64,000 nt of DNA from positions 1-64,000 of IMG/VR virus record IMGVR_UViG_3300037155_000072; one strand, written 5' to 3'. The stretch comes from a virus. The notes beneath the pieces were generated by a model. The model saw only the letters and a program-made list of their open reading frames with translations, did not search any database and had not been told where the DNA came from. Below are positions 53,397 to 59,866 of the stretch, piece after piece; positions within the stretch are counted from its first letter, which is position 1; each line of letters begins with the position of its first letter. The position numbers and the translations under genes were made by a program.

Positions 53397-53556
53397 AGGT
53401 CGTCGGCATGCCTACAGGCCCCCCCAGCAGCCTCCTACTGTTTTACATCGCCCCACTACATCTTTTCTGTATATAATTTTTCATAGCATAACTATGTAAG
53501 ACCTATGTAAAACAGTAGAAGGATGCTGGGGGGGTTTGTAGGCATGCCAACGACCT
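53397..53556. repeat. 52-bp imperfect inverted repeat in the divergent region
   Basis: Left arm 53397-53448 and right arm 53505-53556 match as inverted copies with about 5 mismatches in 52. Each arm contains the palindrome GGCATGCC, a run of seven C (or G) and a TACTGTTTTACAT end. The 56-bp centre is AT-rich (TATATAATTTTTCATAG) with a small CATAG/CTATG dyad. It sits between oppositely transcribed modules, fitting a replication origin, a regulatory switch or a recombination site. The 53337-53628 region holds no convincing gene. Confidence 0.8.
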
Positions 53557-53628
53557 ATTGCAATGGATTAATAATACAGTTGATTAGTAGTTGGTTGACG
53601 CCCAGCCTCGGGTCAGCGACACCTTTTC

Positions 53629-53796
53629 GTGAACAAGCCTTCCGATGTCGCCAAACGCCTATTCGCGGGCTCCCCTCCAGGGATACGCAAGTTGGCCACC
53701 CAGTCTCGTAAAGAGCGCAGGGAGACAGCGCGGAAGGAGTTTAAACGCACCCAGCAGGAGATTGGTGCTTGGCAACAACAGAAGCCCCGAACATGA
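53629..53796 (+). CDS. Small basic protein (55 aa, GTG start)
   Basis: Frame from GTG 53629 to TGA overlapping the next ATG (ATGA). Very charged (KLATQSRKERRETARKEF, KRTQQEIGAWQQQK). First gene rightward from the divergent region. A TTGACG box lies 17 bp before a poor -10, so its promoter is uncertain. GTTTAAAC occurs inside the gene. Confidence 0.55.
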   Translation: MNKPSDVAKRLFAGSPPGIRKLATQSRKERRETARKEFKRTQQEIGAWQQQKPRT

Positions 53797-53984
53797 GCAA
53801 CCAGACCATCGAAGTAACTCGGCGCGATTTGCGCCTACTATGCACTGCGATTGAAAGTCGCAAAGACCGCATCGCCCCATCGGAGTTCCGCATAGTGGAG
53901 AACCTGAAGATTCTCGGCGCGCAGGACCACACTGGAACCGTGTTCATTCCCACTCCCCTCTACGACATTTTTCTAAGCTTATGA
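53793..53984 (+). CDS. Hypothetical protein (63 aa)
   Basis: ATG 53793 overlaps the previous stop. Compact protein (NQTIEVTRRDLRLLCTAIES, APSEFRIVENLKIL). No family recognised. Coupled to the zinc protein downstream by ATGA. Confidence 0.6.
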   Translation: MSNQTIEVTRRDLRLLCTAIESRKDRIAPSEFRIVENLKILGAQDHTGTVFIPTPLYDIFLSL

Positions 53985-54211
53985 GTAAACTAACAGGAAT
54001 GGACCGCTGCCCCAGGTGCGGCCACAAATCAGTTGATTGGGACAATCGCATGTGCGCACGCATTGAATGCCGCGCGCCATTGCTGCGCCAGGGCGATAGC
54101 GCAATCAAGCTGGACCCCGAGCAACCTTGGTATATGTGGATTGTGCGCGGTGCCAATGGGCGAACCGGCTGGTTCCGCAAGCCCTTCGTGACTCAATTCA
54201 AAAACTGGTGA
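53981..54211 (+). CDS. Zinc-ribbon protein (76 aa)
   Basis: CPRCGHKS and CARIEC form a zinc ribbon (about 10-30), followed by a beta part (QPWYMWIVRGANGRTGWF). Small nucleic-acid-binding or adaptor protein before the terminase-like gene. Confidence 0.6.
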   Translation: MSKLTGMDRCPRCGHKSVDWDNRMCARIECRAPLLRQGDSAIKLDPEQPWYMWIVRGANGRTGWFRKPFVTQFKNW

Positions 54212-54214
54212 CGT

Positions 54215-55030
54215 ATGGTCGGTGAATCAGATTTGCAGACTCTACGAATGAAGGACGCTCAGCGCCGGGCCGAGGAGGCATTACGTGAATGCAACCGTGA
54301 CGTGCCCGTGGCGCGCGGCTACACCGAGGTGCCATTTGACCGAGAGCAGGCTTTTCTACTTTACGCATCCTTCAGTGGCGACATCACACGCACTGCACAC
54401 GCCCTCGGCACCTCGGCCGAGGTGGTGATAAAGATTGTCGAGGAGGGCGACTGGCATACTCGGCTCAAGGCTGTGCTGTTGCTTCGTGGGTGTGGCCGCC
54501 CCGGTGACGTAGAGCGCAGTATAAATCGAAGCGTGAATTTTGCCCAGGCCCATCGAGCCCGGCTTTTCCTTGAGCGCCTTATCACCAAGATATACCGGCT
54601 GACTGATGATGAGCTTCAGGAGTATTGCTTCATGACCGAGACCAAGACTCGTAAGGACAAGGTGACTGGCGAGGTTGAGGAGACAACCGAGAAGAAGATT
54701 TCAACCCGGCCGTTCGCAGACCTTGCGAGCGCAATCGAGAAGATACACAACCTCACCTATGTCGCCCTGGCGGACAGCGCCGCAGAGCGTAAGGGCAGAG
54801 CAGAGCGTGAGGCATCGGAGGACACCACACCCACCTTGGACATCCATGCGGCTATCAGCGCAGCGGTAGCGGCCGCCCAAGGCGACGGCGGGCCTCGTGC
54901 TCAACTCTTCGAGGGCCAGCTTGAGCAGGTCAAGAACCTTGCGGCCGAGCACGAGATAATCAAGGACCAGAAGCTGGCCGGGACTCGTGACGACCTGACT
55001 ATTCACCCACTCCACCCACTAGCAACATGA
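54215..55030 (+). CDS. Possible small terminase subunit
   Basis: 271 residues. An N-terminal helix-turn-helix (GDITRTAHALGTSAEVVIKIV, about 47-67), then a long helical middle (ARLFLERLITKIYRLTDDEL) and a C-terminal charged part. DNA-binding N-terminus plus oligomerising helices fits small terminases, which choose the packaging site. The large terminase, however, lies 8 kb downstream, so the assignment is tentative. Confidence 0.45.
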   Translation: MVGESDLQTLRMKDAQRRAEEALRECNRDVPVARGYTEVPFDREQAFLLYASFSGDITRTAHALGTSAEVVIKIVEEGDWHTRLKAVLLLRGCGRPGDVERSINRSVNFAQAHRARLFLERLITKIYRLTDDELQEYCFMTETKTRKDKVTGEVEETTEKKISTRPFADLASAIEKIHNLTYVALADSAAERKGRAEREASEDTTPTLDIHAAISAAVAAAQGDGGPRAQLFEGQLEQVKNLAAEHEIIKDQKLAGTRDDLTIHPLHPLAT

Positions 55031-55341
55031 TTAGACCAATGACAGTTTATGGGCTCGTTGCATCTGACGCTCCCACGTGCATTCGATACGTAGGCATGAC
55101 GGGGCTCCCCTTCAATACACGAGCTCGACTACATCAGGTGTGTCCCACCAACCCCAAGATGAGGGCGTGGTTCGGCGCAGTGAAATCGAGACGAGCAAAG
55201 GTCGGCGCGGTGACATTGGGCCGCTACTCTAATCTGGCCGGGGCAGCGCGCGGGGAGCGTTGCTGGTTTGACCTTCTCTCGTGGTATTCGGAGCTGCTTA
55301 ATGGTGTGGTCCCGGGCACCAACCAGCGACTGGCAGCGTAA
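55027..55341 (+). CDS. GIY-YIG nuclease-like small protein
   Basis: 104 residues. TVYGLVAS and CIRYVGMTGLPFNTRARLHQ follow the GIY-YIG pattern (V-Y-G-L ... R-Y-V-G, with Arg at the expected place), typical of small homing or repair nucleases. The C-terminal half is short, so it may be a minimal catalytic domain. ATGA overlap with the gene before. Confidence 0.6.
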   Translation: MIRPMTVYGLVASDAPTCIRYVGMTGLPFNTRARLHQVCPTNPKMRAWFGAVKSRRAKVGAVTLGRYSNLAGAARGERCWFDLLSWYSELLNGVVPGTNQRLAA

Positions 55342-55548
55342 GCGAGTCCGAACCGAAAGTGTCCCGTGTTTGGACAGTGTGCTCGGCCTCCGCTCTATTG
55401 TAGGGCCTATACCACTACAGGTTGTGGTGTGACAAGGCTCACCACCATTAGGCCAGTGCGCCTTTCTTTAGAAAGATTTCCAATACCCCCGACCCGCACC
55501 TGGAGCCGCGCAGGGCGGCTAGCCGCGGCCGGTCGGCGGCACGAGGTG

Positions 55549-55591
55549 CCCCGGCCCTCCCAAAATCGGCCGGGGGTGTCGGGGGGTTTTT
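55549..55591 (+). terminator. Putative terminator in the 55342-55692 gap
   Basis: CCCCGGCC (55549-55556) and GGCCGGGG (55568-55575) form an 8-bp stem with an 11-base loop, followed by a G-run and TTTTT (587-591). The 350-bp gap also contains a GCGGCTAGCCGC palindrome and a TTGTGG element near 55420 without a clear -10; no gene is evident in it. Confidence 0.4.
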
Positions 55592-55656
55592 CGTGGCACG
55601 ATTCTCGCTTAGTGGCTCAAACGAGAGATGAAAAAACTGGTATCGAAAAAAAAAGG

Positions 55657-55685
55657 TTGTGGCCCCGGCCGCCCCGTGCTAAGGT
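55657..55685 (+). promoter_or_regulatory. Leaderless-type promoter on the + strand
   Basis: TTGTGG (55657-55662), 17 bp, TAAGGT (55680-55685), 7 bases, ATG at 55693. It shows that the same promoter family is used on both strands. Confidence 0.7.
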
Positions 55686-55692
55686 TTGCGCC

Positions 55693-56013
55693 ATGAGCAA
55701 TACTCCTCCGACACCGATTGAGCAGTCCCAGGCGGACTACGACCATTTCTATGCGCACCCTATGCTGACCATGGAGTCGGCGGCTCTACTCGCCAACGCA
55801 ACCGCCCTGAACCGGCAGACGGCCCTCCGCGCGGAGGCCTGGGAGAAACCTCCCGTGACCGTCCCGATTCACCCGGACCTGGACGAGCTGTCCCAGGAGC
55901 TCCTAACGACCCGGACTTACCTCGCCCGGTTGTGCAGCTTGGTTGACCACAACAGCAGCGCCCTCACCGCCGAAGTTCGAGACCTACTTTTCGAAATCAA
56001 AACAAACCTGTAA
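55693..56013 (+). CDS. Helical hypothetical protein (106 aa)
   Basis: Start set by the promoter 7 bases upstream; a longer frame to 55366 has no support. Helical (MESAALLANATALNRQTALR, LDELSQELLTTRTYLARLC). No family recognised. Followed by a second helical protein, then the RNA cluster. Confidence 0.65.
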   Translation: MSNTPPTPIEQSQADYDHFYAHPMLTMESAALLANATALNRQTALRAEAWEKPPVTVPIHPDLDELSQELLTTRTYLARLCSLVDHNSSALTAEVRDLLFEIKTNL

Positions 56014-56016
56014 AAT

Positions 56017-56367
56017 ATGAGCAACCAAATCTCCTCTGGATTAGACCCGCGCATAGTCTCCGCCTACGACGCCTCAATAACCCTCAGTGGCACCCCCGAG
56101 TGCCGCGCGCGGCTCGTGCAGGCCCACGTGCAGCTCATCACTTCCGGGGCGGTCGAGTTGGAGAAGCAAATCCAGTCTCTTCAGATGGAGGTAGTCCATT
56201 TGAGGGATGAGGTCCAGAAGTGGAAGGGCTACACCGGTAAGCTCCAGCTTTTTCTCATCGCCATAGAGCGGCACATTCTCGGCCGGGACTCGTTTGCTAT
56301 TCGGGACTTCAATCACGTGAACTTCGCCGCCGATACGAAAAAAATTCTCGAAGAAACTTCGAAATAA
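56017..56367 (+). CDS. Coiled-coil hypothetical protein (116 aa)
   Basis: Coiled coil in the middle (SGAVELEKQIQSLQMEVVHL) and a folded C-terminus (LQLFLIAIERHILGRDSF). Lies 3 bases after the preceding gene. No family recognised. Confidence 0.6.
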   Translation: MSNQISSGLDPRIVSAYDASITLSGTPECRARLVQAHVQLITSGAVELEKQIQSLQMEVVHLRDEVQKWKGYTGKLQLFLIAIERHILGRDSFAIRDFNHVNFAADTKKILEETSK

Positions 56368-56370
56368 CGG

Positions 56371-56398
56371 TTGTGGTTTTTCGGGGTTGTGGTAACGT
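56371..56398 (+). promoter_or_regulatory. Promoter of the RNA cluster
   Basis: TTGTGG (56371-56376), 16 bp, TAACGT (56393-56398), about 20 bases before the first tRNA-like gene. The leader contains GTTCTTTGTCAAT, repeated just before the tmRNA (57050), possibly a processing site. Confidence 0.55.
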
Positions 56399-56418
56399 AT
56401 GGATAGTTCTTTGTCAAT

Positions 56419-56494
56419 CGCGGGGTAGCTCAGAGAAAGAGCACCGGGGTGTATTCCCCGGAGGTCGGAGGTTCAATTCCTTCTCCCGCGACCA
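56419..56494 (+). tRNA. tRNA-like gene with abnormal anticodon loop (GUA?)
   Basis: 76 bases with encoded CCA. 7-bp acceptor (CGCGGGG / TCCCGCG), D-stem GCTC/GAGC and a canonical T-arm with loop TTCAATT. The anticodon arm is CCGGGG-TGTATT-CCCCGG: six pairs with a 6-base loop, or five pairs with 8, never the usual 7. If T is position 33 the anticodon reads GUA (Tyr), but no long variable arm is present. The D-loop lacks the usual GG. Confidence 0.6.
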
Positions 56495-56503
56495 ATTTTA
56501 AAT

Positions 56504-56580
56504 TGCGGGGTGGAGCAGCCTGATAGCTCGTCGCGCTCATAACGCGAAGGTCGGTGGTTTAAATCCACCTCCCGCAACCA
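56504..56580 (+). tRNA. Initiator-like tRNA-Met (CAU)
   Basis: 77 bases, encoded CCA. All arms are canonical; loop CTCATAA gives anticodon CAU. The D-arm GGAGCAGCCTGATAGCTCG and most of the body match bacterial initiator tRNA rather than elongator tRNA-Met or Ile2. Two initiator marks are altered: pair 1-72 is T-A instead of a mismatch, and the three G-C pairs of the anticodon stem are GCG/CGC instead of GGG/CCC. Confidence 0.85.
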
Positions 56581-56584
56581 ATTT

Positions 56585-56656
56585 GGGCGGTCGTCTAACA
56601 ATGTAGGACACCGGTCTTGACCGGAAAAGTAGGATTCTAAACCTGCCCGCCCGCCA
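56585..56656 (+). tRNA. tRNA-like gene with shortened anticodon arm
   Basis: 72 bases with GCCA end. 6-bp acceptor (GGGCGG / CCGCCC), D-stem GTC/GAC, T-stem GTAGG/CCTGC with an 8-base loop. The anticodon arm CCGG-TCTTGA-CCGG is about 3 bases shorter than normal. A Gln-type TTG is possible, but the identity cannot be fixed. It may be degenerate or deliberately unusual. Confidence 0.5.
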
Positions 56657-57050
56657 ATCTAATCGCCGGGACTTTCCTCCCTTAAGTGGAGAGAATATGC
56701 GATACCGCTCCAAGGCCCGGCAACCTGGAGCGCGCCACTCGAAGGCGTAGTTGACTGGAGCCGAAACGTAGAAGTTCGAGGACCGGCCGTCAGGGGCACG
56801 ATACGCTCCACCAATTTCCCCGTGCGGGGATGGAGTCACAAAAGCAGTGTGGCGCGAGTCGCACGCATACAAAACTCCGGCGGCCCTTATTGGCCGGAAA
56901 CGCGGCGGAAGTCTCCCTCGAAAGGGGCACAGGAAACCGCTGCGACAATTTAAGGCTAGCTGGAGCCTAAAACCGAGCCCGGCGTGTTTCAATTCTACTG
57001 AGCTCTGTCGCCGGTTTCAAGCAATCAGAGCCTGTGATTTTTCGGTTTGT
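56657..57050 (+). other. Unresolved structured RNA region
   Basis: About 390 bases inside the RNA cluster with no convincing protein. A TGGAGCG at 56731 can pair with CGCTCCA just before a CCA at 56813-56815, and GCCGGG with CCCGGC at 56665-56719, suggesting one or more tRNA-like ends joined to extra sequence. Later hairpins include CCCCGTGCGGGG (56818-56829) and CCGGCG/CGCCGG (56979-57016). Units are separated by CCA-ATTT, as for the other RNAs. The exact genes could not be resolved. Confidence 0.45.
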
Positions 57051-57063
57051 TCTTTGTCAATTT

Positions 57064-57401
57064 GGGCGTGAACTGGTTTCGACTTTGTCGGAGCCGTAGA
57101 TAGCGCATGCACAGGATGTCTCGTTGGCCTGTTTAAACACCGAGGCAAAACATAAATGCTAAAAACTCCGTAATGGAAGTGATTGACGCAGGTATGCAGT
57201 TGTTCGATATGTGTGCTCGGCCGGTCCGTGTCGCTGTTACCAACGGCGCGCGGGCAGTGAAGCAAAGCATCCGAGTCCAGTCTGGATTCGTTTCAGTGCC
57301 GTCAATGGCCTGATGGTGGAGGTAGGTAGTTCGGTAAGCATGTAAATCGTTTTCGAAAGCAGCGACAAAACACGCGAGTTCGAATCTCGCCACGTCCACC
57401 A
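57064..57401 (+). ncRNA. ssrA: tmRNA (transfer-messenger RNA)
   Basis: 338 bases. Acceptor GGGCGTG pairs with CACGTCC, including the G3-U70 pair needed for alanine charging, followed by A and CCA. The 5' end has the conserved GGTTTCGAC-type element and the 3' end a canonical T-arm (GCGAG-TTCGAAT-CTCGC). The expected tag site near 57145 reads GCA AAA CAT AAA TGC TAA, giving only Ala-Lys-His-Lys-Cys; another frame gives Gly-Lys-Thr-stop. No tag ending in the usual Ala-Leu-Ala-Ala was found. GTTTAAAC occurs inside at 57131. tmRNA releases stalled ribosomes and normally tags the product for degradation. Confidence 0.85.
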
Positions 57402-57597
57402 TTTCCCCGGGGCTGCAATCCTGGGGAGTATCGTGAGGGAAGTAATACGAGGGCCACCTACCCGGGAAAGGTAAGGTTCGTTAAAAGTCCTTCACAGCAC
57501 CGGAGTAAAGGCCATAGAGAAACGAAGCACGTGAACTTCGGTCTCGGGCTCACACGAACAGCCTATTCGACTCGTCACCTTCTCCGGTCAATTTTTT
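57402..57597 (+). other. Unresolved structured RNA region
   Basis: About 195 bases between the tmRNA and the next tRNA-like gene, no protein. ACCGGAG (57499) can pair with CTCCGGT (57582), and a TTCGACT T-loop-like sequence lies at 57566-57572, so a tRNA-like element with an insertion is possible, but no CCA end follows. The first part begins CCCCGGGG and may fold separately. Confidence 0.4.
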
Positions 57598-57680
57598 GGT
57601 CCGATAGTGTAAGAGCCTCTAAGCACAGCCAGGTGTTAACCCGGATTGGAGGGGCATTGCTCAAGCCTCACGGACCGCCA
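57598..57680 (+). tRNA. tRNA-like gene, Asn-type GUU?
   Basis: 83 bases with GCCA end. 6-bp acceptor (GGTCCG / CGGACC), D-stem GTGT/GCAC with a 12-base loop, anticodon arm CCAGG-TGTTAA-CCCGG (one mismatch, 6-base loop containing GTT), T-stem GGGGC/GCCTC with a 9-base loop ATTGCTCAA. Discriminator G fits Asn, but three of four loops have non-standard lengths. Confidence 0.5.
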
Positions 57681-57686
57681 ATTTTA

Positions 57687-57829
57687 TGGCCGACTAGTTT
57701 AATGGGATAGAGAACGCACGCGCAGGGAATAGACCACAAGTGTCCGGAGTTATATACCCGGCCGCCGGGAACCGTTTGGATGAAATCCGAATTCGCGTGA
57801 ATGCCAGTTCGACTCCGGCTCGGCCACCA
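57687..57829 (+). tRNA. tRNA-like gene with 71-nt insertion in the anticodon loop
   Basis: Acceptor TGGCCGA pairs with TCGGCCA directly before CCA; D-arm GTTT/GAAC with a GGG-containing loop; T-loop TTCGACT. The anticodon stem CACGCG/CGCGTG is intact but encloses 71 bases (57723-57793) instead of 6-7. The insert has two hairpins, CCCGG-CCG-CCGGG and TTTGGAT-GAA-ATCCGAA. It is far too short for a typical group I intron. It could be a spliced or cleaved tRNA precursor, or a tRNA-like RNA with another job. Confidence 0.6.
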
Positions 57830-57834
57830 ATTTT

Positions 57835-57963
57835 ATGACACCACAAGTTTTCACCGTCGTCGCGGGCGCGCTCATCTACCTCGCGGCAAAAACAGTTTAC
57901 TACGTTGCCGTCATCGCCGCGGGAATCGTGGTTGCCCGATTCTGCAAGTGGGGTGACTCCTAG
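57835..57963 (+). CDS. Small membrane protein (42 aa)
   Basis: ATG 57835 right after the last RNA gene. Hydrophobic through most of its length (TVVAGALIYLAAKTVYYVAV then IAAGIVVARF) with a charged end. Together with the next two genes it could belong to a lysis or membrane module. Confidence 0.5.
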   Translation: MTPQVFTVVAGALIYLAAKTVYYVAVIAAGIVVARFCKWGDS

Positions 57964-57969
57964 GTAGTG

Positions 57970-58203
57970 ATGGCCTCAACTAAACACGAGGTGATTGAGA
58001 CAATCACCCAGAAAGAATATTTCGAGCGGATTATCGAGGAACAGCAAAAAGCCCTCCGCCTCGCGGCTATTCCCGTGGACACCAAGCTCGACTATCTCAC
58101 GGTGCGGGTTGACAAAATCGAAAAGACCCAGGCCCGGGCCGTAGGTATGGCGCTGGTCGGCGGCGCGCTAACGGGCGGGATAATCGGACACTTCTGGAAA
58201 TAA
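57970..58203 (+). CDS. Coiled coil plus C-terminal membrane segment
   Basis: 77 residues. Charged helix (QKEYFERIIEEQQKALRLAA) and VRVDKIEKTQ, then a C-terminal transmembrane segment (about 57-75, AVGMALVGGALTGGIIGHFW). This layout resembles XhlA-type phage membrane proteins, but similarity is only in architecture. Confidence 0.55.
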   Translation: MASTKHEVIETITQKEYFERIIEEQQKALRLAAIPVDTKLDYLTVRVDKIEKTQARAVGMALVGGALTGGIIGHFWK

Positions 58204-58205
58204 AT

Positions 58206-58451
58206 ATGACTCTCTCGACTGCTGATTTAAATGGACTCAAGAAAGCGGCCAACCGAATGATTCAGGGCTCCGCCCTGGAGCTGCCCTTCGACGCCGACGT
58301 CGCGCAGATTCTCGGCCGCCACGCAACCGCTATCGGGTTCACCGACGGCGTTGGCACATTCGAGCAGGCTGTGAAACTCCGGCCCGTCTCCACGATGATT
58401 CTTTTCGTCGCCTTCGTTGGCGGCTCTGGCGCTGCGCTGCCACGGCCGTAA
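58206..58451 (+). CDS. Small protein related to the N-terminus of the DUF3494 protein
   Basis: 81 residues. The N-terminal part (LSTADLNGLKKAANRMIQGSALELPFDADVAQIL, in parts) parallels residues 5-45 of the next gene's product (ASDSARIQWVIDNLITGSAG), so it may be a stand-alone copy of that module. No other family recognised. Confidence 0.5.
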   Translation: MTLSTADLNGLKKAANRMIQGSALELPFDADVAQILGRHATAIGFTDGVGTFEQAVKLRPVSTMILFVAFVGGSGAALPRP

Positions 58452-58529
58452 AAATAGCAGGTTGCCAGTTTTCTTTTCGCGAGTGACCTATAGACGTAAA
58501 CTCAATACGGTAGTCACTTAGATAAAATT

Positions 58530-59420
58530 ATGGCACTTGTTCTCTCGGCATCGGACTCGGCACGCATCCAGTGGGTTATCGACAACCTCATCACCGGAAG
58601 CGCGGGTAAATTCATCGACAGCACCTCAATCGAACAGCTCGCTCTCGTCTTCGGGCAGGAATGCGGTTTTCGATGTGGTTGCCCAGGCACTTTTCAAGAA
58701 GGCATGCGGGATACACCCTTCGCTACGCTTTTAACGGCGATGCTCTGCAAGAACATCACCCCAGCCCCTAACCCCATTGTTCCCGTCGTCCAGCTTCCGT
58801 GCGTGGACCTGTTGACCGCGAAGACCTATGCGATTTTGGCCAACACCGCAGTCACGAATACCGGCGCTTCGGTAATCAACGGGGACCTCGGCATCTCTGC
58901 GGGTAGCGCAGTGACCGGTTTCGATGTAATCGACGCAGGCCCGGGCCACGTGAACGGGGCTTACCATATCACCGACGCGGCGGCTGCACAGGCCAAGCTC
59001 GACTTGACGGCCGCGTATCTCCTCGCCCAGGGGCTCACCCCCTCGACTCTCATCGCCGCCGACATCGCGGGAATGACCATCACTCCTGGAAACTACTTCG
59101 CTTCTTCAAGCTTGCAGGCCAGCACCAGTGTCACGTTCGACGGTCAGAACAACCCGGCCGCGTGTTTCGTGTTCCAGATTGAATCGAGTTGGGAACTGAT
59201 GAGCGGCGCGTCTATCAACCTGATTAACGGTGCCCTGGCGTCCCGTATTTTCTTCAAGGTCGGCAGCTCCGCGACCCTAGACACTACGTCGTCAATGCAA
59301 GGAAATATCCTGGCGCTCACTTCTATCTCTGTGCTGACCGGCGCGCAGGTTCATGGCCGGTTGCTCGCGCGCAACGGCGCGGTGACATTACAAAGTAACA
59401 CAATTTCCATTCCTGCATGA
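58530..59420 (+). CDS. DUF3494 ice-binding-type domain protein
   Basis: 296 residues. Residues about 93-296 have the pattern of DUF3494 domains: TAKTYAILANTAVTNTG, INGDLGISAGSAVTGF, GPGHVNGAYH, AQAKLDLTAAYLLAQG, MTITPGNYFASSSL, CFVFQIESSWELMSGASINL, FFKVGSSATLDT, GNILALTSISVLTGAQVHGR, LLARNGAVTLQSNTI. Characterised members fold as beta-solenoids and bind ice crystals; others may be adhesins. No signal peptide is visible; instead an N-terminal 90-residue module, shared in part with the previous gene, probably fixes it to the particle. A GTAGTCACTTAG motif precedes the ATG. Confidence 0.85.
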   Translation: MALVLSASDSARIQWVIDNLITGSAGKFIDSTSIEQLALVFGQECGFRCGCPGTFQEGMRDTPFATLLTAMLCKNITPAPNPIVPVVQLPCVDLLTAKTYAILANTAVTNTGASVINGDLGISAGSAVTGFDVIDAGPGHVNGAYHITDAAAAQAKLDLTAAYLLAQGLTPSTLIAADIAGMTITPGNYFASSSLQASTSVTFDGQNNPAACFVFQIESSWELMSGASINLINGALASRIFFKVGSSATLDTTSSMQGNILALTSISVLTGAQVHGRLLARNGAVTLQSNTISIPA

Positions 59421-59866
59421 CAAAGAAATGCTCCAGGTGCGAGGTTGAAAAGTCCCTGGATGCGTTTTACAAACGTCCTGACCGCGCTAGGTGCAAAGAG
59501 TGTGAAGCGGAGATTCAACTCTTGAGCCATAGGGCGGACCCCAAAAAAGTAAACGCTAGAAATAAATCCTGGCGGGATAGGAACCCCACGGCGGTTCGGG
59601 CCATGAACTTGAGGAGTCATTTTGGGATTTCTTTGGAGAAGTATGAGGCCCTGTTGTCGGCACAGAACGGAGTGTGTGCCATTTGCGGGAGCCTCGACAC
59701 GAGTGGGAAGCCGTTGGCCGTTGACCGCGTTCACGGCTCCAATCCCACAATCATTCGTGGGTTGCTATGCCAGCAGTGTAATACAGCGATTGGGAGTTTA
59801 CGGGATTCCCCCAGTAACTGCGCGGCCGCCGAAGCATATATTCTGAAGTTTCATCCTAAACATTAG
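59417..59866 (+). CDS. Recombination endonuclease VII-like HNH nuclease 2
   Basis: 149 residues, ATGA overlap. N-terminal CSRC ... CKEC zinc pair, then CAICGS, PLAVDRVHGSNPTIIRGLLC and CNTAIGSLRDSP follow the endonuclease VII family. Related to the protein at 2026 (shared VDxxHGS and IRGLLCxxCN segments), so one may be a copy of the other. Likely a mobile or junction-cutting nuclease. Confidence 0.85.
   Translation: MTKKCSRCEVEKSLDAFYKRPDRARCKECEAEIQLLSHRADPKKVNARNKSWRDRNPTAVRAMNLRSHFGISLEKYEALLSAQNGVCAICGSLDTSGKPLAVDRVHGSNPTIIRGLLCQQCNTAIGSLRDSPSNCAAAEAYILKFHPKH

Noticed and set aside
53523-53711. 62-codon + strand frame starting inside the inverted repeat
   Set aside because: Starts within the repeat arm and overlaps the better-supported 53629 gene; composition is not protein-like.
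56537-56992. 151-codon minus-strand frame across the RNA cluster
   Set aside because: It overlaps a clear initiator-like tRNA and shows no protein features.
56657-57050. Group I intron in a tRNA
   Set aside because: I could not find the conserved P3/P7 core or G-binding site, and the block ends in its own CCA-like element; left as unresolved RNA.
57154-57312. Long open frame inside the tmRNA as an extended tag
   Set aside because: It would run about 50 codons through the region normally occupied by pseudoknots; far longer than known tags.
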